From contig MU839270.1 of NCBI GenBank assembly GCA_030685235.1, positions 1 through 58,632 on the forward strand: 58,632 bases of DNA. The letters run 5' to 3'. Shown here in pieces: positions 23,950-36,929 of the stretch. Within the stretch, counting starts at the first letter, position 1. Each line of letters begins with the position of its first letter. A program made the position numbers and the translations under genes. Origin of the DNA: Copromyces sp. CBS 386.78. Its lineage: Eukaryota; Ascomycota; Sordariomycetes; Sordariales; Sordariaceae. Below the pieces are notes generated by a model. That model was not told the DNA's origin. It worked only from the letters and a program-made list of their open reading frames with translations, and ran no database searches.

Positions 23950-25300
23950 AGTAGAAGGATAATATAAGTATAAATTAAATAGATATAACCGTTTATTTCC
24001 GTTAGGAAATAGGTAAGATTTTAAATAGTAGCGCTTTCTATAGTTGCGGAGGCTCTTTTTATACAATGGAATTTAATAGGAACGATTAGAATCCGAAGGT
24101 CTTTAACGACTTTTTTACTAATTATAATATAATATTAGCAACCCTTATCGACGAAGATGTAAAATAAATTACGATCGTTAATAATAAGTAGAATTAATAT
24201 AAATTCTATTTCCAATTACAAATTTAATTTAAATTCTTCTATTTTATTTAATATATTTTTAGGCTCCGGGGCCTAACTTTGCTCCGGAACTATTTTTTTC
24301 CCTATTCGGAAGCGGAGTTTTATTTGTCGTTATCCTCTAAGAACGGAAGGACTTCGGGAGCAATTATTTAAATATAAACCCCGCTATTATTATTATTAAA
24401 AAGGATCGCAAGCAAATAAAGATAATTATTTACTTAATAATTAAAAGTTCTACAACGCAAATATAGGTTATTATCCCTACGCTTTTAACGCTCTTTATTA
24501 GAGACCTATTTAATATTTTAGAAAAAGTAGCCGAATTTAAACCGCCTCGCCTCCAATTACTACGACCTCTATTAAACGCGCCGATTCGAATAAATCTTAT
24601 AATAGTATTATTATTGTAATTAAAGGGACGATTATTAGTAAAGGAAGAAGAAGACTACGTCTACTAACGGGAAATATTAGACTGCTAAGTATTAACGCTA
24701 GAAGTAAGAAGGTAAATACCGCTACCCTAAGAATACCCTTTCTAAGAACGGAAGTATTTGCAATAATCTTCTTTAAACTTAGAGGTCCGCTCGTACTTAG
24801 CTGCAAAATATTATATCTTAATTACGTAAGCGCAATAATCTTCTAAAAGATCCACCGTAAAAAATTTATTATAAAACTTTCGGTTAAGGGTATAATTAAA
24901 ATAAACTAATTTAGTAAGGCTCTCCCAATTGTAATTACCCGCCTTTAATATTTCATTATTGAAAGTAATTAAAAAAGTAACGAAAAATTCTCTATCCTTC
25001 TAACGTATACGAATTAATTTATCGAAAGCGGTATCTTAGTTCTAATAGGAGCCGAAAATAACTTAAATCTAATTAAATAAATTAACTAAGTCTTCTTCTC
25101 CGTAAATTGTTTTACCGGTCTAAAAACCCTTTAATAATAATTATTTATTATTAAGGAAGGTATTAAGGATTTCGGACTAAGCGGCATTGCGATCAATACG
25201 GAGGCCCGCCTAAATATCGGTATTATATATTTAAATAAATTAATTAAAATAGAATTAGAAAATATAAGGTTGACCATTCCATTTAGGGAATTCGAGGGGT
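23950..25300 (-). pseudogene. Gypsy gag and protease remnant (minus-strand element)
   Basis: Gag core on the minus strand from about 25290: FPKWNGQPYIF, then GLRIDRNAA, NTFLNNK, GKTIYGEEDLVNLFN, AGNYNWESLTKLVYF and ALxRKFYNK-like blocks down to about 24780. This matches the retrotransposon gag pattern with conserved Trp/Gly spacing. The knuckle expected near 24700 is not clearly seen. The protease active site appears at about 24150 as IFVDKGC (VDSG-type), followed by a decayed protease down to about 23950. An open minus frame at 24597-24806 lies within this stretch but does not read as gag. Confidence 0.65.
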
Positions 25301-25744
25301 TTTCTTCTATAAGTGGAAGTATTAGGACTGTTGCTATTTAAATTAGCGGGGTTTTTAGTAATAGTAATTAAAATACTTACTACGATTCTACTAATAGGAA
25401 TTAAGTCTACGGGACTAAAATTCAAACGCGGAATAAAAATTAAATTAGGATTAATATTAAAGAGAAGACTTAATACAATCGTATAGGGTAATACTCCCGT
25501 TAAATACTCTAATAAAGCCTTTTACAAAGTAATCGTTCGTAATAATACTTCCTACTAATTATTCGCTGCCTTAGGGGTTATAAAACTACTACTCGATATC
25601 GTCGAAGTTTATTTCGCTAAGTCTAATTATAGTATTAATAAATACCGTAAATACCGCGCTCGATATTATTAATTCCGTTTCGAATCTACTAATATCCGCT
25701 ATTAAATCTATTATCCGCTCATACAGGTATAAGGTAGAACCTAA

Positions 25745-25979
25745 TGTAAGGGGTGCAGTACAGTTAGCATAGGTGCTAGCCTAAACAATCGATAAGGTTC
25801 TACGAAGAAAGAAAGAGAAGAAGGGTACCTACAAAGCAGGCGGCTGGCCAGCTATCCTTTTCAAGGGACGTACAGGTATACAGGCTATGGGGAGGGGTTG
25901 CCGGTACGGCAGCGTTGCCGGCACGGCAGTTCCCCTGGCGATTGCCAGGTACACAGCCACGGGCATCAGCCCCATAACA
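25745..25979 (-). repeat. 5' LTR of the minus-strand gypsy
   Basis: 235 bp, partner of 18515-18749. The sequence just inside it on the minus strand (TTAGGTTCTACCTTATACC) is where the primer-binding site should lie. It does not start TGG, and I could not match it to a particular tRNA. Confidence 0.93.
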
Positions 25980-26956
25980 ATAATTAATTAAAAACTAGGA
26001 TACCGTATATATAACCTAGCGTACGAAGATTCGTTTTTACTAGGCCTACAATAAATAGTACTTCTCGATAAAGTGTAATCAATTTATATATATTTTTATA
26101 TACCTTAGAAAACTCCCGATATTTATTATCGAACTAAATATATAACCTATCCTCAATAACGAACCTTAAGGCACGTAGAAGTAGTAAACGGCCGAAGAAT
26201 TTATTACGTACCTTAATAGATGTTATAATACTATAAATATAAAGGTCGAAGCTGATAAAGCTTTATAGAAACTATAAATAAAGAATTCCTTTTAGGATTT
26301 TACAAACAAATTTATTCTATATACCGACCGCTATAATATAAGCAATACTATATACATATTTATAATCCGTTAGAAGGTTACCGACTAATTTAAAAATTTA
26401 ATTACTTAATAATTAGACGTTTTTAATAACGAGGATTTCTAGGGATAACTTTAATTCTTTAGTAAATTAATACGCCGTTACGAGGAAAATACGTTCTAAA
26501 AGAAATTTTCCAACCCGGCCTCCTTAAGTAGAAATAGGGGCAGTTCGAATAATAATAATAATAGAGAATCTTCTTCTAAATTAATATCCCAAAGCAGTAA
26601 TATTATAGACCTAAATACCTTAAACGTTAGCTTACATAAATTAATACCTACGAACCTCTAGAAGAAACGATAGGAAGTTAATAAATATTAGAAATACGGA
26701 TAAGTAAGTTACAATTAGAAAAAATACTAGAACTTCGTCAATATTAATAATAGTAAAAAAGGTATTAAAGGTACTAAGATTAACTAATTACCCGCCGGCT
26801 ATAAGACTAAACCTAGCTAGAACGGCTACAATAATAATAATAAGAAGGGCAATAATATTAATACTGTTAATACCGAAACTAATAAAGTTAAAACCGAATT
26901 AGAAAAAACCGAGCCTTCGTCCTAAATCGCGAACGAAAGCTATTACTTAAAGGGAA
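25980..26956 (+). pseudogene. Gypsy gag remnant, C-terminal part with CCHC knuckle
   Basis: Continuation of the gag started at 17457, beyond the TSD ATAAT. A helical gag core is readable (KVTDQFKNLI and QLDVFNNEDF with Gln as stops, about 26370-26440). It is followed by a Ser/Asn-rich linker and a knuckle near 26690-26740 reading YQKYGQVSYNQKKYQ, the spacing of C-x2-C-x4-H-x4-C with Cys and His as Tyr. It is cut at about 26957 by the 3' end of LINE copy 3; I did not find the rest of this element. Confidence 0.6.
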
Positions 26957-29143
26957 AAGGAAATAATAATAATAATAATAGTCTTATTCCCTATACTACT
27001 TATCTATAGCGCCTTATTGGCATGGGGTACTTATCCTGGTTCTCTAAAGGAAAAATTGTGCGGCGATAAGCGCCGTCGGATGAAAACCGCCAACTCCTTT
27101 CGGTCGCGAATAAATTGCGCCTATTCTATTTCGATTTTATTTATAGCGGTACTTACTAACCGCTTCAGTAAATAAGCCACTTCCCCTCTACCGCCTTCGA
27201 TCTAATATTAGAATAATCGAAATACCGTTCTTATATACCGCTCCTTCCTCCTAAACCGCCTATAGCAACCGTCCCTTCCTTATTATTTACCCTTACTCCC
27301 GCCTTATTGTTATCCTTTAAATTCCTCTAATTCTACCAAAATTTATACAAGCGCAAAGGCCCCTTCCTTCCCTCTATATAAACTCCTCCCCGCCGCCACC
27401 TTTCGAACTTCCCCTTCTTCCTTATTTAACCAACTTTTAAAATAGCGTTTTCTTCTACTAGCCGCACTCCCGACCGTTTTCCCAACCGTACATCCAATAT
27501 TAAACGCAATATCGACCTTATCTATATAATAGATTCCCCGTCCCCGGAGCTCCCCTATTCCCCTACGCCCCCCTCTACTCTAACGCCTAAACTCTAATCC
27601 CTCGTCCGGGTATTAATTTCCAACTCCGCCTTCAACCTTCCCCCCGGCCGGTAAATCCTCCTTATCCTTACGCTCGCGCTCCCCTCCTCCCTACTAACTA
27701 TATTAACTAACGCCGTCTATTATATTCCCTACCTTTACTACAATATAAAATTTACTAACTATATTTACAATACCCCGTCTCTTAATATAATTACGTTCTG
27801 TACATTCCTCGTAGAATATACCTACTATATTAAAATTAAAAGTAAATTTCCTCCCGTAATCTTCTTTTCGTTTTCTTCTCTAACGTTCCCCGAAATACCG
27901 GTAAATAAAACGTTATTTATCCTATTACTATTATAAAATATATATTAAATACTCCGTTAGGTTATTATAATAAGTATAACGCCGTCTAAACTATAATTAT
28001 TACTTTATCCTACTCTTAAAACGATTCTACCCCCCTAATCTATTGTCTTTATAGTATTTATATCGATTTCTTTAAAAACGTATATAAATCTTTAACCGAA
28101 AATAATCTCCCGTACGACCTTAATATCCTTCTTTATTACCGGAATATAAAAATCGAAGATTGTTAATATAAAAAATATTACGAAATATTCTTAATTAATT
28201 GTCCCTCCGCTCCTATTTTCGGCTCTAATAGAAGAAATACTAATATTAATTCCCTAATATTAATTAATAGCCCTATTGGCCCGCCTCCAATTATTAAAAA
28301 TTAAATTTAATAGTATTTAAAATTATTAGGAATTAAAAATTAATATTTAATATACTCCGTAAACTCTTTACCCGGGAATAAATATTAATTAAATATTTTA
28401 ATATACTATATTCGTAATTAAATAATTATTATAATTAATGTAATTCAATTCTTCCTCTTCCTATTTCTCCTATACTCTCTTATTTTAATATTATAATCGA
28501 ACGTATTTAAAAATACCGCGTAAATTTATCGTACTACTCTCCTTTTAATTCGATTATTAAATAATATTCGTTTAACCTACTAAATTGTAATACTTATAAA
28601 AAAACTTTCTTAATTTAGATTCCGTCGTCTAAATAAATTTAAAATTCTTTTTCGTCTATAATTAATCTGTCGCCGTTATTTAATAGTCGGCTATCCGTAA
28701 ATAATTTAAGACGATATACGTAAAAAAAAATTTATTTACTCCGTAAAAGTAGATTAATATTATAATATCCGGAACCTTCCTCCGGAAGAGGAAGGATCAG
28801 AAATTAATAATTTCCGTCCTTATTTAGGTAAGAAAGGAATTCTTCGCTTTAAATAATAAATATTATTCGTTATCGTCCTCTAATTATTAAACTTCCTTCT
28901 TTTTTCGCTTCGTACCGACTATATACTATTTTATAGTATTACTACTAAATTTTAGGTTAAAATTAATAATAATAAATTCGTATTGCCGGCCTAATTTAAT
29001 TACCGTTGCTACTAATAAATAATTATAGTACAATATTTATTTTTTATTGTTATTTTTTCTAATTACCCTTCGTAATCCGTAGTAATTAATTTTAATATTT
29101 ATAACGGGGGCGGTAGTATTCCTATTATTGGGGGCGGACCTAC
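26957..29143 (-). mobile_element. LINE copy 3, 3' part
   Basis: The minus strand matches the 3' 2.2 kb of LINE copies 1 and 2. The end, with an (AAT)n-type short tail, abuts gypsy gag at 26957. The copy is interrupted at 29139-29143 (CCTAC) by the plus-strand gypsy and resumes at 36930. Total LINE sequence in the three parts is about 6.1 kb. Confidence 0.85.
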
Positions 29144-29388
29144 TATCACAGGGTTAGACCTGTAATATGCTGTGCTGCACTGACCGCACATATACTATGC
29201 CAACCAGAGCCCAGAGCTCTGGTCGTGCCATATTACCGTCACGTACAGCCTCACGTACGCGCGCACGGACTAGCCTACTAAGCTCTCACCCATATAACCA
29301 GTCCTCCACGCACACTTTCCTTTCCCTCTCCTCATACAATAACGCATATCTTTCCCTACCTATAACAGTACCCTCTCGCCCCGTAATA
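29144..29388 (+). repeat. 5' LTR of the plus-strand gypsy
   Basis: 245 bp. I count about thirty differences from the 3' LTR, all transitions. Nearly every one has A here versus G there, or C here versus T there. The open frame 29167-29403 (and its partner 36771-37046 in the other LTR) is an LTR coincidence, not a gene. Confidence 0.95.
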
Positions 29389-29479
29389 ATTTATTATATC
29401 TAATTATTATACTACGTACACTCACTTTACAATAAGAAGAAAATTACTCACATTATCTCGATCACAGCAATCAATCAAT

Positions 29480-31330
29480 TAAAACTCGACCCTACGTAAT
29501 CCCGACCTCAAATCGCAATCCCAACCGTTAAGCCAAGTAACTACCAAAACAAACATTACCAAAATTACTCGCACTCTCCTTTTCCCTCATACCTACCGGA
29601 ACATTTAATTTAATAATTAATATCTACTAACTCTATCGTCCCGCACTCTCCGCCTATAATAAATAACTTTCTTATTATTACTATAATTAGCACACTCGCA
29701 ACTTCGGATCCCAATTATCGAAAATAACTCTCTACCCTTATATAAACTTTCGAAGCCTTTAACTATTATACAATTAAAGTCTTAATTTTTACTACCAATA
29801 CCTTTACTCTTACCCAACTTCCCGTTTTCCAAGCAATCTTCACCGCGATTTACCGCCTTCTCCGAAACAATATAATTATAATTAAAATCTAAGCCCGCGA
29901 AGTAAAAAAAAACTTTAAATAATCCTAGTACAATATTATTCGTTTTAATAATAATATAGTTACATTTTAAATATAAATTCGCCTTTACGAATAAAAATAT
30001 AAGGAGGCTATTACTATTTTCTAAATTAAATATAAAGGCTAAATTAAAACTAACTACGTATAAATTAATATTTTTAATAACGAGATTATTACTATTAGAA
30101 AAGAGTTTAACGATTTCCGTACTTTATTTAAATAGGCCTACGAAAAATAAAATAATAAATATTAAAAGGTTATTAACGATCTTCATTAACGTTTTATCGC
30201 CGCGGATATTCTAATTCTATTTATAATTCTATTTATTATTCTAGTTCTATTACCGCCCAACGTTCTAACTACTCCGCTCTTCGACGAATCTTCCGAAATA
30301 AATAACAATATAATAAATAGTAGCGGCTATAAATCGGTATTACGAATTACCGTCTCTCCTACCTTTAATAATAAAGGTATATCAATTAAAAGGGCTATTA
30401 AATATCGCGCCTAATATTTTCGTATTAAATTAATTTAAATCGATAAACCCTAAATCTTTATTAACGAACGTATTAAATTCCCCCTTATTATTCGCTCTAT
30501 CGAAAACCTTCCCTTCGAAATTATTAAAATAAAGTTTAATAAAGCCGTTGTCGGTAAATTAGCTAAATAGGATAATACTTTCGCCCTATTCGCAAAATTC
30601 GATAAAAAGTATAATAATATTAATATCGTCGTCGAATCGCGCTACTCCCTAAAAGAGTTGAAAATAATTAAAACTATAAAATAATAGGACTTCGAAAAAG
30701 CTTTTACCTATTTAATCGATAAGTATAATTTTAATAACGGTATAAAAATCTATTACTTACATTAGAAGATTATAAACTAAATCTATACTATATTTATATA
30801 TTAACGTCCTTAGCCCGCCGATAATAATCATACAGAATACTTAAAAGCCGCTTATAACCTAATTAAATAATAGGAGGATAATAATTAGCGCTAGAAGAAC
30901 GCTAATCCCTTCTATAAGCCTACGACTACCGGTACTACTTCTATTATTAAGCCAACTATAAATTAAAGCGGCACCACTATAGACCTTAATACTATAATAG
31001 CGTCGGATATATAAATTTCCCGTATTATTAATAATAATATATTCGAATATTATATAAAAACCGGCATTTATATTCGCTACGGTAAAAAGGGCTATTATTC
31101 TATTAATTACTATAATTATATTAATTTTAATAAAGAGGTTAAAATTCGCAATAAGAATAAAAATAAGAATAGTAGTAATAATATTAATACTACGGGCGGC
31201 AATAATAATGTTAATAATAACGGCCAATAGTAACAACGCGGCAACAACGGCTAGCAATAGTAATATAATAATAACGGCTAGTAGCAATAGCCAGCCTAAA
31301 GTTAGTACAGTTACGGCTAGTAGCGCCCTA
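29480..31330 (+). pseudogene. Gypsy gag remnant (plus-strand element)
   Basis: A stop-interrupted gag. The N-terminal half is poorly resolved. Near 31055-31115 a knuckle reads YIRYGKKGYYSINYY, i.e. C-x2-C-x4-H-x4-C with Cys/His as Tyr. It is followed by an Asn/Gln-rich tail whose Gln codons are mostly TAG (31190-31330). The minus open frame 30859-31287 is the shadow of this low-complexity tail. Confidence 0.6.
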
Positions 31331-31468
31331 ACTACAACGGCTACTAGGTTAACGCTATAAACGGCGTACCAATAAGCGCCCTAATAGGTACTCTAACTCC
31401 CGGTTCCAACGGATATTACTACCCGGTCCCCGTCTACTAACCCGGCTTCATTAATCCTATTATAAATA

Positions 31469-31807
31469 ATGAAAACAGTTCGGTCTAAAGCTAAGGAAAT
31501 ATATAGCCTCCCAATTAAATCGTACCTAGAAATACCCGTCTGTAAAATAAAGAGGAGGATAAAGATAGGGGCTTATTCCTATTCGGCTAAAATAAATAAA
31601 TCTTCTATAAATAGCCGTTTCAAATACCTTAATTTATTAAATCTTTTTATCTATCTTTCCTATAAACCGTATAAATTATATTACTCTATTTTCGTCGATA
31701 ATAATTATATTACTTTTAATTTTATTAATCATCGTTTCGTATTTCAATATCAATTTCCCTTCTTCAAATTCCCCGTCCTTAAATTCTTATACTTCGCTAA
31801 TAGTTAG
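31469..31807 (+). pseudogene. Gypsy aspartic protease region (open 112-codon piece of pol)
   Basis: This stretch is open for 112 codons and appears to be in the true pol frame. The end carries YYSIFVDNNYITFNFINHRF (31677-31737), matching the VDSG active-site region and following strand of gypsy proteases, with SG read as NN. It stops at 31808, 40 bases before the MITE at 31849. It would have processed the polyprotein. Confidence 0.6.
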
Positions 31808-31848
31808 GCGAAAAGGAATATTATTCATTTTACTAGGTTAATAATATA

Positions 31849-32261
31849 GAGAATGTCTTTTCGGACCGTAGCAAATGTCTTTTCGCACCGTAATCAAAAA
31901 AGGCTTTTAGAGGTAACTCAGCTAAATTAAGGCCGTAGTATATAAAAAGTACATCGAAATTTTTATTTATTTTCCTTGTATAATATGATGTGTTGGGCGT
32001 ACTTAGGCGCCCTCTATAGCCCTTAGTATACAATAAAAGAAGAAAAAATTATTTATTTAGTTTAAATTTAGAATATATGTATTGAGTCTTTCTTTTAGAT
32101 AAATATATTTACAGCATCTAAACTATAAAATAGAGTAGAAAATTACAAAAATTCTGATACCATTTTTATACTGACAACTTCTTGTTTGGCAAAGTTATAC
32201 TTGGTGGTATTTTTGATAACGGTGCGAAAAGACATTTGCTACGGTCCGAAAAGACATTCTC
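31849..32261. mobile_element. 413-bp MITE, GAGAA termini, TSD ATAATATA
   Basis: Flanked by ATAATATA (31841-31848 and 32262-32269). TIRs of about 52 bp, virtually perfect, start GAGAATGTCTTTTCGGACCG and contain a second AATGTCTTTTCGCACCG copy. The interior shares the AAATAGAGTAGAAAATTACA block and AGTTATACTT with the 415-bp MITE. Non-coding; the minus open frame 31833-32033 is accidental. Little RIP is visible despite the decayed gypsy host. Confidence 0.93.
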
Positions 32262-32269
32262 ATAATATA

Positions 32270-35200
32270 AGTAGGCGTTTATTGTGAAATTATCGACCTA
32301 TTCATCTACAATCTCGCGGAAAATAACTTAATTATCCTAAACTACCTATAGTTTATTTATTATACCTCTAATATCGATTAACCTAATAATTTTCTTCGGT
32401 TTAACTCTACTTATAAATAATAAAACTACTTCTTACGAAGGAGCTCTAACCACTCCGCCCCGCTAGTAGCATAGTATTTTACACCGCGCTCCAACAGGCC
32501 TAAACTTACAGTTAAAGAAGTTCCGGATAAAGGAGAGCCAAAACCGCCTAATTTACAAGTGGACCCCAAGGCCGTTAGGAGGTTATTAATTTCTACTATA
32601 GTAAGGCGAGCCGCCCGATAGCGCTTCTCTTATTTTAAATATAAAATTACAAATTATTAAAGTATAATACTTATTGGTAAAATTAAAGGCGGAAGCGCCA
32701 TTATACTTTCTACCCTACTATAACCCATTATAAGAATTCCCCGTATAATACCAATCCTATACCAGATAATTAGTAGTATCCGTATTAAAACTATAAACTA
32801 TTATACGCCTATTAAATTCTATAATATCCTAACCGGTCTCATTAACCCTAACGATATTAAAAAAAATTTAATAATTAATTTCAATTAATTAGCCGAAATA
32901 TATAAACTCTAAATCATCCGTACGATTAAAGCTAACTTAAAAGAGGATATCCGATAATTAATAGAAGAGGATACGAAATTAAAAAAAGAAGGATTTATTC
33001 TTAATCTTTAGAATATAAGTGATAGCTTTACGGCGAATATAATTAAAGAAATATTATTAAGTAAAGGCTAACGGCTTAAATATTTTTTCGGTAGTAAGTA
33101 TTACCGCTAAATTAATAATTTAGTAGGTAATAGTGACGAAGCTACATTAAGAGCTATAAACGTAGTTAACTCTATTATAATTAACGGTACGGATAACAAT
33201 TTCCCCTACTACGAGGAAGCGATTAACGAATACTTTATAACCAATAATATCGCTATTAATAAAATTATATTAAAAGACGTAATTAAATTTTACGAAAAGG
33301 TAGACAAACCCCCTAAGATAATCGTAAAAATTTAAGCTAAGCTTCTATAGTAGTATTAGCATTATACCCAAACCTTTTTATAGGAGGGTATAAATATCCT
33401 CCCTCCCTATAAGGCTTATAATTTGAAATTCGAATTTTAACCGGGAATTATACCCCCCGCTTCTTGCGGCCGCGCTTTTAACCCTAATAAATTAACGTTA
33501 TTAAAAAATAAATTAACAATATATTTAAAAAGAAGTTTATTCGGCTATTCTAATTAAAAGCTTCCGCCCCGCTCTTATTTATTAAAAAACTAGGGGGCGG
33601 AATCTACGTCTACGTTAATTACCGTAACGTTAATAATATAATTCTTAAATTCCATTACCCCTTCCCGCTTATTAAAAAAACCCTTAATACGATTTACCGC
33701 ACTAAGATTTTTATAAACCTCGATATAATTATTACCTTCAACCGTATCCGTATTAAACAAGGGTATAAATAGCTCACTATATTTATAATATAATATAATT
33801 TATTTAAATCTTTAATTATTCTTTTTAACTTATAAAGCGCCCTAAGGGCTTTCTAGAATTATATTAATAATATCCTATATAATATTCTTAACGTTTATAC
33901 GACCGCTTACTTCAATAATATCTTTATTTATTCGAATAACGTTAAAGATTACGAATAATACGTTAACAACATTTTTAATAAATTAATAAAAGCGGGCTTT
34001 AATATTAATATCGATAAATACGAATTCTATATAACGAAGACGAAATACCTAGGCTTAATTATTACCCCCGGGGGTATTAAAATAAATCTAAAAAAGAGTA
34101 AAACTATTACGGATTAATAAGTACCCGAATTAAAAAAATCCCTACAATCCTTTTTAAACTTTATAAACTTCTATTAATAATTTATAAAGGAATTTTCAAT
34201 AATAGCTACCCTACTCTATAAATTTACGAAAAAGGACACCGGATAGTCCTAAAACGACCATTACTAAACCGTTTTCAAAACTTTTAAACGGGCGTTCTCT
34301 AATAGACCCGTCCTTAAAATTTACAATTAACTTAAAAAGACCATCGTCGAAATTAATATATTTAATTAAGCCGCTAGCAATACTTTATTATAGTACGGAA
34401 ATAAAAATATTTTTTATTTAATCGTTTACTTTTCGGCCAAATATTCGTCCTAAAAATATAATTATAATATTTATAATAAAGAATTACTCGCTATTATTAA
34501 AATACTAGAAAAATAGAAACCCGAATTCGAAGGGGTATAATAATTATTCAATATTTTAACGGACTATAAAAACCTCTAGATATTTATAACCAATAAATAA
34601 CTAATTTAACGCTATATATAATAGTCCTAATTTTTATCCCAATTCAATTTTCTAATTAAATATACGCCGGGCTTAAAGAACCTTCGCCCAAATACCCTAA
34701 GCCGCAAACCTAACAATTACCCTAATAGAGAAGAAGATAACCGTTTAATTGCCCGTAAGAAAGTACTACTCAACCCTTCCTAATTTAAAGAGGGTTGCTT
34801 CGAATTTAACGATTTAATAGCGGGCTTCTTATTATATTTGCTAGGCCTAAACGAATTAGATACCCTATTAATTAACAATCTAATTTATATAAGCTACAAA
34901 ATATTTATTTTCCTATAGGAATTAATCGCCTCCCTTACTAGCGGAACGTATTAATAACCGACTAATATTAAAAATGTTTTATAAAGCCTTTTCCGAATAT
35001 TATGTTATTAATAGTATTACGAAATAGCGAGACCGAATTATTATTAATCCTTATAATAAAAATCTCTAATTCTAATTTATTAATCGTTAATATAATTCCC
35101 AGGGCGCCGGCTATCCAAATTATAACGCTATATACAAACTCTTATAACGCAATTTCTACTAGGAGGGAATATATAACGACGTACGCTTTTTTTATAAGGG

Positions 35201-36480
35201 TTACTTACTTTACGTAAAGATTAAATCTTTAAAGAGAAATTCAACCGGTTATTTCAAGCCGGTTATAATCGCCTTCGCGCTATAGACTAATATTTTAATC
35301 GACTATATTATACTACTACCGCTAAATACCTACTTAGGCTAGACTTTTAAATATAATGCCGTCGTTATTAACCGACTTATTAAAATATAGTACTATATCC
35401 CGATAGTAGCTTTAAAGGCGGAAGAATTAGCGGACCGGTTTATTAATTATATTTATTCAATCTACGGCCTTCCGGACAATATATTCTCTAATAAAGGTAC
35501 CTAATTCATTTTACAATTCTAATCTACCTTCTATAAGTAATTATCCGTAATTTACAAGTTTACTTCCGCTTTCTACCCCTAAACGAACGCCTAAACCGAA
35601 TATATTAACGTAGAAATAGAATAATTTTTAAGAATCTATATTAATTAGGTATAAATGGACTAAGTAAAATGGTTATTATTAACGGAATTTGCTAATAATA
35701 ATACTATTTCTTCGTTAATAAATATCTCTCCCTTCTTTGCTAATTATAGATATTACCCTCGTATAGGTACGGAGCCCCGTACCCCGCCGCTACTAAATTT
35801 CTCCCCAATTTAATTTAAAGAATATTATAAAGCCAACGAATTAGCGGACTATTTCTAATAAATTTAAGATTTTACTATTTAGTAATTTTATTGTATATAG
35901 GAATAATATAAGGATAATACTAATAAGAAGCGAATTAACTCTATTAAATACTATATTAATAATATAATTTTATTTAATACTACTAACCTCGTTAACGGAC
36001 GTCCGTATATAAAATTTTACCCCCGCTAGGAAAGCCCTTTTAAAGTCGTCCGCGCTAAATTTTATACCGTATACTTCGCCCTATTATCTAATATAAAATA
36101 CTCGCCTGTTTTCCACGTCTCTATAATATAATTATAGTCCGGCCAAAGCCTTTTAGGCCAACCTACCACAATAAATATTTAGGCTAACGAAGGACGGGTT
36201 ATAATCCGTACCGATAACTAAAAAGAATACGAAGAGTAAATATTCGAACGGTTCACGGATTATTAATAAATAGGTAATAATAAGCATTAGAAATACGAAG
36301 TTAAATAGAAAACCAATAATCCTACTTAGGAACCTATTAATAATATTATCGATTATAAATAGTATTTTTAGTAGTTCTACTACAACTACCCGGATAAACT
36401 TATACCCCTAGAGGTCTAGAGAGTTCTCGAACGCCTTGCGCTAACGTTGGTAGCCCCCGAACTACTACGGCGCCGCTCTA
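32270..36480 (+). pseudogene. Gypsy pol remnant: RT, RNase H, integrase, chromodomain
   Basis: Plus-strand pol after the MITE. Linker with NILPPYKAYNLKFEF near 33390-33435. RT about 33440-34130, with YLDD as AYFNNIFIYS (33905-33935) and KYLGLIITPGGIK near 34045-34085. RNase H about 34300-34690, VEINIFN at about 34345 then YNKELLAIIKILEK near 34470-34510, and LSRKP near 34700. Integrase about 35230-35830, SNKGTQF-type block near 35485, SAFYPQTNAQTEYINVE (about 35560-35610) and FANNNTISSLINISPFFANY (about 35680-35750). Chromodomain about 36230-36390, EYEE-IFERF through KYEVK-K and PT-EP. Stops sit at expected Gln/Trp codons. Confidence 0.82.
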
Positions 36481-36684
36481 ACCGTTTAGTTCGGTAGGAG
36501 TCGGCCGCTATTATAGAAGATAGGACGTTAAAAGAGGAGGAAGGGTTATGCCTCGCTTTTAGCAGGATTTTTCGAAAATTAAAAGATGTTTACGAGGATA
36601 GGAAGTTGTCTAAAAGGCTTTAAATCTATTATTTTACGTATATATAGATTTTTAGTTCTACGAGCTTTTTTTGCGGGGGGATAG

Positions 36685-36929
36685 TATTATAGGGTTAGAC
36701 CTGTAATATGCTATGCTGCACTAACCGTATATATATTGTGCCGATTAGAGCCTAGAGCTTTGGTCGTGCTATGTTACCGTTACGTGCAGCCTTACGTGCG
36801 TGCGCACGGACTGGCCTGCTGGGCTCTCACCCATATAGCCAGTCCTCTACGCACACTTTCCTTTCCCTCTCCTCATACAACAACGCATATCTTTCCCTAC
36901 CTATAACGGTGCCCTCTCGCCCCGTGATA
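36685..36929 (+). repeat. 3' LTR of the plus-strand gypsy
   Basis: 245 bp, ending CCCCGTGATA and directly followed by the duplicated CCTAC. In most differences from the 5' LTR it has T where that one has C, and keeps G where that one has A. Confidence 0.95.

Larger units (their letters stand above)
18515..25979 (-). mobile_element. Complete Ty3/gypsy chromovirus (7,465 bp) with 235-bp LTRs and 5-bp TSD
   Basis: Two 235-bp LTRs (18515-18749 and 25745-25979) start TGTAAGGGG and end CCCATAACA as read on the plus strand. They are flanked by ATAAT (18510-18514 and 25980-25984). The polypurine tract GGAGGAGGGGGGGG (minus strand, about 18752-18770) sits inside the left LTR, so transcription runs right to left. 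The minus strand carries gag, protease, RT, RNase H, integrase and chromodomain in chromovirus order. About 1.7 kb between the chromodomain and the 3' LTR carries an antisense ORF remnant. Inserted in the gag of another gypsy element. Confidence 0.92.
29144..36929 (+). mobile_element. Complete Ty3/gypsy chromovirus (7,786 bp) with 245-bp LTRs and 5-bp TSD
   Basis: LTRs at 29144-29388 and 36685-36929, equal in length, begin TATCACAGGG (left copy) and end CCCCGTGATA (right copy), so the ends form the inverted pair TATCAC/GTGATA instead of TG/CA. Flanked by CCTAC (29139-29143 and 36930-36934). The polypurine tract GCGGGGGGATAG precedes the 3' LTR. Gag, protease, RT, RNase H, integrase and chromodomain follow in order on the plus strand, all decayed. 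A 413-bp MITE sits just after the protease. Host: LINE copy 3. Confidence 0.94.

Noticed and set aside
29167..29403. 78-codon open frame, similar to 36771-37046
   Set aside because: Both lie in or run out of the two LTRs of one gypsy element.
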